Assembly (NCBI RefSeq): GCF_900112105.1
Contig: NZ_FOKV01000004.1
Location: 124,001 to 188,000, forward strand
Direction: 5' to 3'
Length of the DNA: 64,000 nt
DNA from: Zunongwangia mangrovi
GTDB lineage: Bacteria; Bacteroidota; Bacteroidia; Flavobacteriales; Flavobacteriaceae
In this document: positions 46,609 to 54,236 of the stretch, piece after piece
How positions within the stretch are numbered: the stretch's first letter is position 1
Layout: each line of letters opens with the position of its first letter
Notes under the pieces: model-generated
The model's database searches: none
Seen by the model: the letters and a program-made list of their open reading frames with translations, nothing else
What the model was told of the DNA's origin: nothing
Made by a program: the position numbers and the translations under genes

Positions 46609-46859
46609 GCGCAAAATTAAGAATTTGAGCTAAAAATAAAATACAAACCACAATTATTTTCCAGTTATTAGTCTACCTGCAAAATATCAGCTTTTCGCCA
46701 GACTATTATCATATCTTTTCTTAAACTATAATTAAAGTTTATTTTTTGATCTTTATACTATTCTCCCCATTAAGTCTAAACTTCAAGTTGCTTTTTTCCA
46801 ATTTTATTATTTTATTTGTTTTAACCTAACTTTAACTATTTATCAAAATCCCCAATCGC
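46609..46859. other. Divergent region before guaA
   Basis: AT-rich. Contains a TAATTTTG sequence on the minus strand at 46612-46619, too close to the guaA ATG to give a normal leader. No gene or hairpin recognised. Confidence 0.3.
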
Positions 46860-46991
46860 ATGAATAATCAGCAGGAAGAGGAATATATGAATTCATTACA
46901 TCCTTCCCGATCTGTTTTAGAGCTTATCTATTATATAATGACCGTGATTTGTGTCATTGGAATCGTATCTATAATATTTCAGCTTTTATAA
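46860..46991 (+). CDS. Small single-helix membrane protein (43 aa)
   Basis: ATG 46860 to TAA 46989-46991 encodes a polar N-terminus (MNNQQEEEYMNSLHPSRSVL) and one transmembrane helix (about residues 22-42, ICVIGIVSIIF). Compact size and clean amphipathic layout suggest a real small membrane protein, but there is no conservation evidence. It is 49 nt upstream of the SIMPL gene on the same strand. Confidence 0.45.
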   Translation: MNNQQEEEYMNSLHPSRSVLELIYYIMTVICVIGIVSIIFQLL

Positions 46992-47040
46992 AAAACTTAG
47001 ATCCAAAATCGCTATTTTTATAGTATAACCTCTTTATACT

Positions 47041-47766
47041 ATGAAATATTTAAGCGCAATCATTTTTTCTATTGCTATCGTTATCGCAGCCTGGTTTTTA
47101 GGCAACTCTTACGTTGATAGAGCTAATCCAGATGGAACGATTTCTGTTACCGGTGCGGGTAGCGAAAATTTCACTTCAGATCTTATTGTTTGGGAAGGGC
47201 GGTTTAGCCAGATGAGCGAAAATCTCGAAACAGCCTACAACCATCTTAACCAGGATAAAAATACCGTAAAAGATTATTTAATCGAAAAAGGTATTAAAGA
47301 AGAGAATATCGTTTTTAATTCGGTACAAACTAACGAGCAGCGCGAACAAAAATATCAAAACGGAAATTACGTAGGTAGTATCTTTAAAGGTTACCAGCTT
47401 TCACAAAGTGTAAAGATCGAATCGAATGATGTTGAACTGATCGAAAATGTTTCCAGAGAAATAACCGAATTACTGAATAAAGGCGTTCAATTTAATTCTA
47501 CTCCGCCTCGATATTATTACACCAAACTTGCCGATCTTAAAATTGAAATGATCTCTAAAGCTACTGAAGATGCAAGAGTGCGTGCTGAAAAAATTGCAGA
47601 AAATTCCGGAGGAATTTTAGGTGACCTGAAAAGCGCTAACATGGGAGTTTTCCAGATCACAGGGCAAAATAGTGGCGAAGATTATAGCTGGAGCGGCGCC
47701 TACAATACTGCCGATAAACGTAAAACTGCGAGCATCACTATGCGTTTAGAGTATGAGATTGAATAA
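47041..47766 (+). CDS. SIMPL domain (DUF541) protein
   Basis: A 241-aa protein with an N-terminal membrane anchor (YLSAIIFSIAIVIAAWFLG), then the SIMPL domain: TISVTGAGSENFTSDLIVWEG, a conserved Val-rich strand, LIEKGIKEENIVFNSV, SKATEDARVRAEKIAENSGGILGDL near residue 175 and a final beta strand. SIMPL proteins are periplasmic, oligomeric and linked to oxidative-stress resistance; the function is uncertain. A GTAGTGA tandem array begins 5 nt after its stop codon. Confidence 0.9.
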   Translation: MKYLSAIIFSIAIVIAAWFLGNSYVDRANPDGTISVTGAGSENFTSDLIVWEGRFSQMSENLETAYNHLNQDKNTVKDYLIEKGIKEENIVFNSVQTNEQREQKYQNGNYVGSIFKGYQLSQSVKIESNDVELIENVSREITELLNKGVQFNSTPPRYYYTKLADLKIEMISKATEDARVRAEKIAENSGGILGDLKSANMGVFQITGQNSGEDYSWSGAYNTADKRKTASITMRLEYEIE

Positions 47767-47770
47767 AATA

Positions 47771-47822
47771 GTAGTGAGTAGTGAGTAGTGAGTAGTGAGT
47801 AGTGAGTAGTGAGTAGTGAGTA
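47771..47822. repeat. Heptanucleotide tandem repeat (GTAGTGA, 7.4 copies)
   Basis: Seven perfect copies of GTAGTGA plus a partial GTA, 52 nt, directly after the SIMPL gene. No interruptions, so it should be polymorphic. Confidence 0.9.
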
Positions 47823-47852
47823 AAATTCTTATTTTAAGAATAATTATAAAAT

Positions 47853-47893
47853 AAAAAAGCTTCAGGTTTTATAGGAACAACCTGAAGCTTTTT
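47853..47893. terminator. Bidirectional intrinsic terminator
   Basis: AAAAAAGCTTCAGGTT / AACCTGAAGCTTTTTT 16-bp stem with a 9-nt loop between convergent genes. Confidence 0.9.
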
Positions 47894-47930
47894 TATTTCT
47901 ATTTAATTCTGAATTTCAGAAAAAATAAAG

Positions 47931-49310
47931 CTATTTCATCGATTCTAAGATCTCATCGATATCATCTTCCGTAGTATCTGGATTGATAAAACAAAAACGA
48001 GCTACGGTTTCCTTTTTCCATTTGGTTGGTGTCACCAATGCAAAACCAGAATTATGATTTTTATACGTCCAATCTTTATATTGATCTGGTGTCCAATCTT
48101 TTCTTCGGAATAAAACTACAGATAAACTAGAAGGTCGTACCACTTCAACATGATCACTGTCTTTTACTTTTTGCTCAGCGATTTTTGCCAATTCGATTCC
48201 GCGTTCAATCGCTTGCTTATATTTGTTGGTTCCGTGCATTGCCAAAGAAAACCATAAAGGCATTCCTCTTACACGGCGCGTCAACTGAATTTGATAATCT
48301 GCCGGGTTAAAGCCCTGCGCACCTTCATCTTTAAAAATTTCTAGATAAGCTCCTTTTTGAGAATGTGCATTTTTAGCATGCTCTAAATTCTTATAAATTA
48401 CCGCTCCACAATCGTATGGAGAAAATAACCATTTATGAGGGTCGATCGTGATACTATCTGCTTTTTCGATTCCGTTAAATAAATGTCGAACCGAATTTGC
48501 GGCTAAAGCGCCACCACCATAAGCACAATCTACATGAAACCAGACATTTTCCTTTTCGCAAACATCTGCGATAGAATCTAATTCGTCTATAATTCCCGCA
48601 TTCGTTGTTCCGCCTGTAGCTACAACCGCAAATAAGCGCTTTCTATCTTTTTCTTCCAGCTCGTCGATTGCTCTGCGGAGTTCTGCTCCGGTAATTCTTT
48701 CATCATCATTATCGATCATTACCACATCGGCATCGATCACTTTTGCCATCGCCTGTACCGAGCTGTGCGCACCATCTGATGTTAACAACAATCCGCGCAC
48801 ACTTACATTATCTGAAGATCTTCTTCGCCATTCTTCTCTTGCCGCCACCATCGCCGATAGGTTTGCCGCCGTACCACCACTGGTAAAAACACCAAAAGCG
48901 GTATCTGGTAAACCGGTAAGCGAAACCAGCCATTTCATCGCCTGGTTTTCACAAAAAATTCCACCGGCACCTTCCATCCAGTAAGCTCCATGAATACTGG
49001 AAGCCGAGGTTACCAAATCGAACATGATTGCAGCCCGAGTTGGCGCTGCCGGTACAAATGCTAAATGCCTTGGATGATCGATAGGCACACAGGCCTTTAC
49101 CAAAACATCTTTAAAAAGTTTAAAGGCATTCTCGCCACCAATCCCATTTGGAGTGATGGTTTCACCTACTATTCGTAATAATTCGTCTTCTTTTTTAGGA
49201 GAGCCAAGCTCTGGCGTTACATTCGAGATACGATCTATGGTATATTTCATAACGTCTAGCGTCATTTCTACCAGATCCATATCTATCGTATGCATTTTAT
49301 TTTGTTCCAA
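47931..49310 (-). CDS. Group II PLP-dependent amino acid decarboxylase-type enzyme
   Basis: The 459-aa product belongs to the glutamate/DOPA/diaminobutyrate decarboxylase fold. Motifs: FTSGGTAANLSAMVAAREEW, GGTTNAGIIDELDSIADVC, HVDCAYGGGALAA, and the PLP-lysine motif ITIDPHKWLFSPYDCG. Substrate (aromatic amino acid, diaminobutyrate or glutamate) cannot be settled from sequence. Its start overlaps the end of bshC by 14 nt in another frame (or starts at the ATG at 49295), so the two are in one operon. Convergent with SIMPL through the terminator at 47853. Confidence 0.88.
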   Translation of the reverse strand: MEQNKMHTIDMDLVEMTLDVMKYTIDRISNVTPELGSPKKEDELLRIVGETITPNGIGGENAFKLFKDVLVKACVPIDHPRHLAFVPAAPTRAAIMFDLVTSASSIHGAYWMEGAGGIFCENQAMKWLVSLTGLPDTAFGVFTSGGTAANLSAMVAAREEWRRRSSDNVSVRGLLLTSDGAHSSVQAMAKVIDADVVMIDNDDERITGAELRRAIDELEEKDRKRLFAVVATGGTTNAGIIDELDSIADVCEKENVWFHVDCAYGGGALAANSVRHLFNGIEKADSITIDPHKWLFSPYDCGAVIYKNLEHAKNAHSQKGAYLEIFKDEGAQGFNPADYQIQLTRRVRGMPLWFSLAMHGTNKYKQAIERGIELAKIAEQKVKDSDHVEVVRPSSLSVVLFRRKDWTPDQYKDWTYKNHNSGFALVTPTKWKKETVARFCFINPDTTEDDIDEILESMK

Positions 49311-50913
49311 AAGTGAGGATTTTAAAATGTTGTTCTAAGGGGTTTAAATGCTCAAAAAGTGTATCTAAAAGTTCCTGCCCGTAAATCGCATAAACTTCAG
49401 AGAAATTGGTTTGTCGCTCTTGCAAACTTCGGTTTGGAAAAAGCTGATTTTGTAAATCTGCAATTCGGCTTACTTCATCTTTCAACTTTCGTTTCTGCGC
49501 TTTTAGCAATCGTTTCTCTAAATGATCTAGACCTTTTAATTGTTTTACTTCCTGTGCTTTTACCGCGCCTAAGAAAGATTTATCGGTTTTTTCGGCCAGT
49601 TCGTACATCTCTTCGAACTGCTTTTGCAAATGTTCTTTTTGTTTACTGAAATCTATATCGATATTCGATATTTTTCGCACTTTTCTGTTGATCAGTTCGT
49701 GCTGTTTCAAAAACAATTCTTTATTCGAAATATCTAATTTCTCTCGCTTTTCTTTTTGCTTTTCTGATTGAAGTAATGCTGAATTTCGCAATAAAAGCAT
49801 CGGAAAAGGCACATTTTCAGCTTCAAAATAATCTTTTAGCTCTAACCAGTACGCTAATTCTCCTCCACCGCCGATATAACATAGATTTGGAAGAATTATT
49901 TCCTGATAAAGCGGACGCATCATCACATTCGGACTAAAATATTGCGGATTTTCATGCAATTCTGCCAAAATCTCGTCTTTAGTCCATTCTATTTGCTTCT
50001 CGTGCACATAAAACTTCCCGTCTCGCTTAATTATACGCTCACGATAGCCGTTATTCAGATAAAATAAATTGATCTCTCGTGGATTTACCTGAACATTATA
50101 ACCAAGATTCGATAATTTTTCGGTCTTTTCTTTTGTTTTTTCGAAGGAACGCTGTTCTAGCAATTCATTTTCAGCATAAGGAATAAACAGCTTTTTTAAC
50201 TCGGCTTGTTGCGCTCCCATAATCACCAAACCATATTGCTTAAAAAGCTCGTTGGCCAGGTAACGTGTCGCTTCAGTTAAATTTGTATGTTCTAAATAGG
50301 CTTTTTTAAACAAAGATTTCAGATGATCTGCAGCTTCTCCGCCCCCAATTTCTGCTGAAAAAAGTTCGAAAACTTCATCTAAACCTTCCGTAGAAAGATA
50401 ACCTACAGCATCAATTTCAGCACCTTTTTCAGTAGAATTCCACTGAAATTTCTTTCCATTTAAATTGAAATAATTGATTTCAGCAAAATCGTGATCTTCT
50501 GTAGCCATCCAGTAAATGGGCACAAAATCATATTCTGGATGCTCTTTTTTAAGAATCTTTGTAAGATTAATTACTGAAATGATCTTGTATAAAAAATAAA
50601 GCGGCCCTGTAAAAAGATTAAGCTGATGCCCGGTAGTGATCGTAAAAGTAGTGTCTTTAGAAAGTGCCTCGATATTGGCTAAAGTAGCTTCAGAAACGTC
50701 AAAACCTTCGTATTGTTTTTGAAGACTTTCTACTAAAACCTGCCTATTTTCTTCAGAAAAACTTTGCTGCTTTTCTTTAATTTGAGCTTCAAAATTTCCA
50801 ATTTCAGGAAAGCGATTATAAAATGGGGACAGGTCTTCCTTTTTATCCAAATAATCCAAAATGAGCTTGGAAAAATAATTGGTTTCGGAATACGAAATAC
50901 AATCGGTTGGCAT
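49297..50913 (-). CDS. bshC: Bacillithiol biosynthesis cysteine-adding enzyme BshC
   Basis: BshC joins cysteine to glucosaminyl malate, the last step of bacillithiol synthesis. The 538-aa product begins MPTDCISYSETNYFSKLILDY and contains FTITTGHQLNLFTGPLYFLYKIIS near residue 105, WMATEDHDFAEINY near 150 and PNLCYIGGGGELAYWLELK, which mark the family; a long coiled coil lies at about 400-500. The ATG at 50913 is chosen because the promoter sits on the further upstream codons of the same frame. It is followed by a PLP decarboxylase gene with overlap. Confidence 0.95.
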   Translation of the reverse strand: MPTDCISYSETNYFSKLILDYLDKKEDLSPFYNRFPEIGNFEAQIKEKQQSFSEENRQVLVESLQKQYEGFDVSEATLANIEALSKDTTFTITTGHQLNLFTGPLYFLYKIISVINLTKILKKEHPEYDFVPIYWMATEDHDFAEINYFNLNGKKFQWNSTEKGAEIDAVGYLSTEGLDEVFELFSAEIGGGEAADHLKSLFKKAYLEHTNLTEATRYLANELFKQYGLVIMGAQQAELKKLFIPYAENELLEQRSFEKTKEKTEKLSNLGYNVQVNPREINLFYLNNGYRERIIKRDGKFYVHEKQIEWTKDEILAELHENPQYFSPNVMMRPLYQEIILPNLCYIGGGGELAYWLELKDYFEAENVPFPMLLLRNSALLQSEKQKEKREKLDISNKELFLKQHELINRKVRKISNIDIDFSKQKEHLQKQFEEMYELAEKTDKSFLGAVKAQEVKQLKGLDHLEKRLLKAQKRKLKDEVSRIADLQNQLFPNRSLQERQTNFSEVYAIYGQELLDTLFEHLNPLEQHFKILTFGTK

Positions 50914-50931
50914 ACACTTTTTTTGAGATTG

Positions 50932-50961
50932 CAAAGATACCGAAGATATAACTTTTATCAA
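50932..50961 (-). promoter_or_regulatory. Promoter of bshC (consensus)
   Basis: On the minus strand TTG (50959-50961), exactly 19 nt, then TATCTTTG (50932-50939). Both elements and the spacing match the Bacteroidota sigma consensus. The ATG at 50913 follows 19 nt downstream. Confidence 0.75.
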
Positions 50962-51028
50962 CTAAATTTTAGTTAATTCGCCCGTCTACCCTATCTTTAC
51001 TACCATAAATTTAACCCCTCACTTGTTT

Positions 51029-53500
51029 ATGAAGAATAAAATACTATTAATCACCTTCACTTTTTTAAGCTTTTTAAACCTAAAAGCACAGGTAAAATCA
51101 CCATCAGAATTTTTAGGATACGAACTTGGCAGCCAGTTTTCACGCCATGCAGATGTTGTAAATTATTTTAAACATATCGCAGAAAATTCTCCATTGGTTA
51201 CCTATCACACCTATGGTAAAACCAACGAAAGACGACCACTTACCTATGCGGTGATCTCTACAGAAGAAAATCTAGGAAATATTGAAGAAATTAGAAAAAA
51301 TCATTTACGCCAAACCGGCATTTTAGACGGTAACCCCACTACCGATAAAGCTATCGTTTGGTTAAGTTACAACGTGCACGGTAATGAAGCTTCGAGTACA
51401 GAAGCTTCGATGAAAACTCTTTATAACTTAATTACTGAAAAGCAAGATTGGTTAAAAAACACCATCGTTATTATCGATCCTTGTGTGAATCCAGATGGTC
51501 GTGATCGCTACGCTAACTGGTACAACCAGGTGAGACAAACGCCATTTAGTACGTCACAAGATGCTGCAGAACATTACGAGCCATGGCCAGGCGGTAGACC
51601 AAACCATTATTTGTACGATCTAAACCGTGATTGGGTTTGGGCAACACAGGTTGAAACCAGAAGTAGATTAAAAATCTACAACCAGTGGATGCCCCATATT
51701 CATGTAGACTTCCACGAACAGGGAATTAATAATCCGTATTACTTTGCTCCTGCAGCCGAGCCTTTTCACGATATCATCACTCCGTTTCAGAGAGATTTCC
51801 AAACGAGAATCGGTAAAAACAACGCTAAATATTTTGATGAAGAAGGTTGGTTGTTCTTTACCAAAGAGCGTTTCGATTTATTATACCCAAGTTATGGCGA
51901 TACCTATCCAACGTACATGGGAGCTATTGGGATGACTTACGAGCAAGCGGGTCATGGCCGTGGCGGACTAGGAATTGAAACCGACCAAGAGAGTACCCTG
52001 ACTTTAAAAGACCGAATTGCGCACCATTTTACTACTGGAATTTCTACAGTAGAAATGGCTTCAAAAAATGCGGAAGAACTTGCTGAAGAATTCAGTAATT
52101 ACTTTAATAATACCGACAGAAAATACGAAACTTTTGCTCTTAACGGAGATAAAGACAAAATTGCCGATCTAAAAGAATTATTAGACCGTCACGAAATCGA
52201 ATATTCTACCGCTAATAAAGGCGAAAAGATTTCGGGATACAGTTTTACAGATAATAAGGACGGAAGTTTAACGACAACAGATCAAACTTTACTGGTTACC
52301 ACTCAGCAGCCAAAAGGTCACATGGTTGAAGTTCTTTTTGAACCTAAAACCAAACTGAATGATTCAATTACTTACGATATCACAGCATGGAGTTTACCTT
52401 ATGCTTATGGTTTAGATGCCGTTGCAAGCTCGAGAAGCTATTCAGGAAAAAATACTACTGAAACATCGAATATTAGCAATACTGTGAATGCTGAAGGTGC
52501 CGGTTATATTGCAAAATGGAACAGCTTAAAAGATGCCGAATTCCTTGCTGCTCTTTTAAAACAAGATGTAAAAGTTAGATTTAGCGAACTTCCTTTTTCT
52601 TCGGAAGGAAAAGAATTCAACGCCGGTAGTTTAATTATTACTAAAAGTGATAATCAAAAATTAACCGATTTCAACGAAATTGTGGTTGAAACTGCTAATG
52701 ATTTTGAAAGAGAATTGACGGTGGCAAACACAAGTTTCGCCAGTAGCGGACCAGATTTTGGTTCTCCTGATGTAAAATTAATCGGAAATCCAAAGATCGC
52801 GATGTTACGTGGTGAAGGAACTTCTTCTCTTAACTATGGTGAGATTTGGTATTTCTTCGAACAGGAATTAAACTATCCCGTAACCGCAATTGGTACAGAT
52901 TATTTCAATAGGATCGACCTTAGTTCTTATGATGTTTTAATTGTTCCTGAAGGTTATTATGGTAGCGCTTTGGGAAATGGCGGAGTAAATAAAATTAAAG
53001 ATTTTGTTCGCGGTGGCGGTAAAATGATCACTATTGGTAGATCTGTAGGGTATTTTGCTGGTCAGGACGGTTTCAGCATTAAAGAAAATCGTGTTGAAGA
53101 AAATAAAGAAGACGCAAATTCACCAAATCTTACTCCGTATAACATGAGAACCAGAGAGCGCATTAAAGGAAACAGCCCTGGTAGTATTGTTAAAGCTACA
53201 GTAGATAATACACATCCTCTTGCTTTTGGATACGATGATACTTATTTCAGCTTAAAATTAAGCAGTAGCAATTTTGGCTTGCTTAATAATGGGTACAATG
53301 TTGCTTACATGCAGGAGCCAAAAGTTGTTTCAGGATTTGTTGGTAGCGAAGCTTATAAAACTCTGGAAAATTCAGTAGTTTTTGCTCAGGAAAATATGGG
53401 CAGAGGTAGCGTAATTTATATGGTAGATAATCCATTGTTCAGATCATTCTGGCAAAACGGGAAATTATTTTTCGCCAACGCATTATTTATGGTGAAGTAA
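51029..53500 (+). CDS. M14 family zinc carboxypeptidase, exported
   Basis: The 823-aa product has a signal peptide (LLITFTFLSFLNLKAQ) and a catalytic M14 domain of about residues 25-370. Zinc ligands are His-117 and Glu-120 (NVHGNEASSTEA) and His-229 (HVDFHEQG), substrate features include NPDGRDRYANW and NRDWVWATQVETR, and GMTYEQAGHG probably holds the catalytic Glu. A C-terminal region of about 450 residues (GPDFGSPDVKLIGNPKIAML, VPEGYYGSALGNGGVNKI) resembles a glutamine-amidotransferase-like fold. It probably cuts peptides outside the cell. Divergent from bshC; a TGCTGAA array follows. Confidence 0.92.
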   Translation: MKNKILLITFTFLSFLNLKAQVKSPSEFLGYELGSQFSRHADVVNYFKHIAENSPLVTYHTYGKTNERRPLTYAVISTEENLGNIEEIRKNHLRQTGILDGNPTTDKAIVWLSYNVHGNEASSTEASMKTLYNLITEKQDWLKNTIVIIDPCVNPDGRDRYANWYNQVRQTPFSTSQDAAEHYEPWPGGRPNHYLYDLNRDWVWATQVETRSRLKIYNQWMPHIHVDFHEQGINNPYYFAPAAEPFHDIITPFQRDFQTRIGKNNAKYFDEEGWLFFTKERFDLLYPSYGDTYPTYMGAIGMTYEQAGHGRGGLGIETDQESTLTLKDRIAHHFTTGISTVEMASKNAEELAEEFSNYFNNTDRKYETFALNGDKDKIADLKELLDRHEIEYSTANKGEKISGYSFTDNKDGSLTTTDQTLLVTTQQPKGHMVEVLFEPKTKLNDSITYDITAWSLPYAYGLDAVASSRSYSGKNTTETSNISNTVNAEGAGYIAKWNSLKDAEFLAALLKQDVKVRFSELPFSSEGKEFNAGSLIITKSDNQKLTDFNEIVVETANDFERELTVANTSFASSGPDFGSPDVKLIGNPKIAMLRGEGTSSLNYGEIWYFFEQELNYPVTAIGTDYFNRIDLSSYDVLIVPEGYYGSALGNGGVNKIKDFVRGGGKMITIGRSVGYFAGQDGFSIKENRVEENKEDANSPNLTPYNMRTRERIKGNSPGSIVKATVDNTHPLAFGYDDTYFSLKLSSSNFGLLNNGYNVAYMQEPKVVSGFVGSEAYKTLENSVVFAQENMGRGSVIYMVDNPLFRSFWQNGKLFFANALFMVK

Positions 53501-53564
53501 TTTTCTAGAAGCTAGAGATTAGATTTTAGATATTAGAACTTAGAGTCTAGACAAGCCTGCTAAA

Positions 53565-53634
53565 TGCTGAATGCTGAATGCTGAATGCTGAATGCTGAAT
53601 GCTGAATGCTGAATGCTGAATGCTGAATGCTGAA
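53565..53634. repeat. Heptanucleotide tandem repeat (TGCTGAA, 10 copies)
   Basis: Ten perfect copies of TGCTGAA in 70 nt, ending 16 nt upstream of the next start codon at 53651. The 50 nt before it are another stretch of imperfect TTAGA/CTAGA-like repeats (53505-53550). Confidence 0.92.
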
Positions 53635-53650
53635 AATTAAATTGTCAAAA

Positions 53651-54193
53651 ATGAATTTCAAAAAAATAGTTGCCTTTTTGTGCTTTTTGGTTGCTTGTAC
53701 GCTAAATGCGCAGGAAGATAGAAAATTTTACACTTCTACAAATATTCTGGAAATTTATAAAAACACGGAAGAAACTTTGATTCATCAACAAAATCAGCTT
53801 AATAAAGGCTGGGGGTTTGAACTGAATTCTCTTCACGGGATTTTTATTTTGAAAAAATTGATTTTGTCTGCAGGAATTGGAATAAACTTTAATATTAATG
53901 AAGAATACAAGTCAATTCCGGCTATAATAGAAGCTAGATTCAACCTTTATGATTACGGAATTAACAGTCCTTTTGTTCTATTGAATACAGGGAAAAATAT
54001 AGAAATCGGTAGCTTTTTACCGGGTCAGACTGCCAAATTAGGTGTAGGCTATAATTTCGAGAGTGATTATAATTTCCAGTATACGATCGAAATTTTCAAA
54101 AAATCTAAGACCTTTTATACCAGTGAAGTGCAGGATGTTAGCTATAATTATCCCGCCGACGGATATGGACTTTCTGTAGGAATAACGTTTTAA
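53651..54193 (+). CDS. Exported beta-barrel-like protein (180 aa)
   Basis: Signal peptide MNFKKIVAFLCFLVACTLNAQ is nearly identical to that of the next gene, in DNA as well (9 differences in 71 nt). The mature 160 residues alternate hydrophobic and polar positions in several strands (ILSAGIGINFNI, AIIEARFNLYDYG, LGVGYNFESDYNF, YTIEIFKK) and end in Phe (GLSVGITF), as outer-membrane barrels do. An in-frame ATG at 53627 lies inside the tandem repeat and is rejected as start. No family recognised. Confidence 0.75.
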   Translation: MNFKKIVAFLCFLVACTLNAQEDRKFYTSTNILEIYKNTEETLIHQQNQLNKGWGFELNSLHGIFILKKLILSAGIGINFNINEEYKSIPAIIEARFNLYDYGINSPFVLLNTGKNIEIGSFLPGQTAKLGVGYNFESDYNFQYTIEIFKKSKTFYTSEVQDVSYNYPADGYGLSVGITF

Positions 54194-54236
54194 TTAACTT
54201 ATTCAAAAGAAATATGTACCACTGAAAACTCAAACA

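Noticed and set aside
46612-46619. TAATTTTG as the guaA promoter giving a leaderless transcript
   Set aside because: The nearest upstream TTG is 24 nt away and the box is 4 nt from the ATG, so chance occurrence in AT-rich DNA is more likely.
47771-47822. CRISPR-like repeat
   Set aside because: Units are 7 nt, contiguous, with no spacers; it is a simple tandem repeat.
53565-53634. CRISPR-like repeat
   Set aside because: Ten contiguous 7-nt units without spacers.
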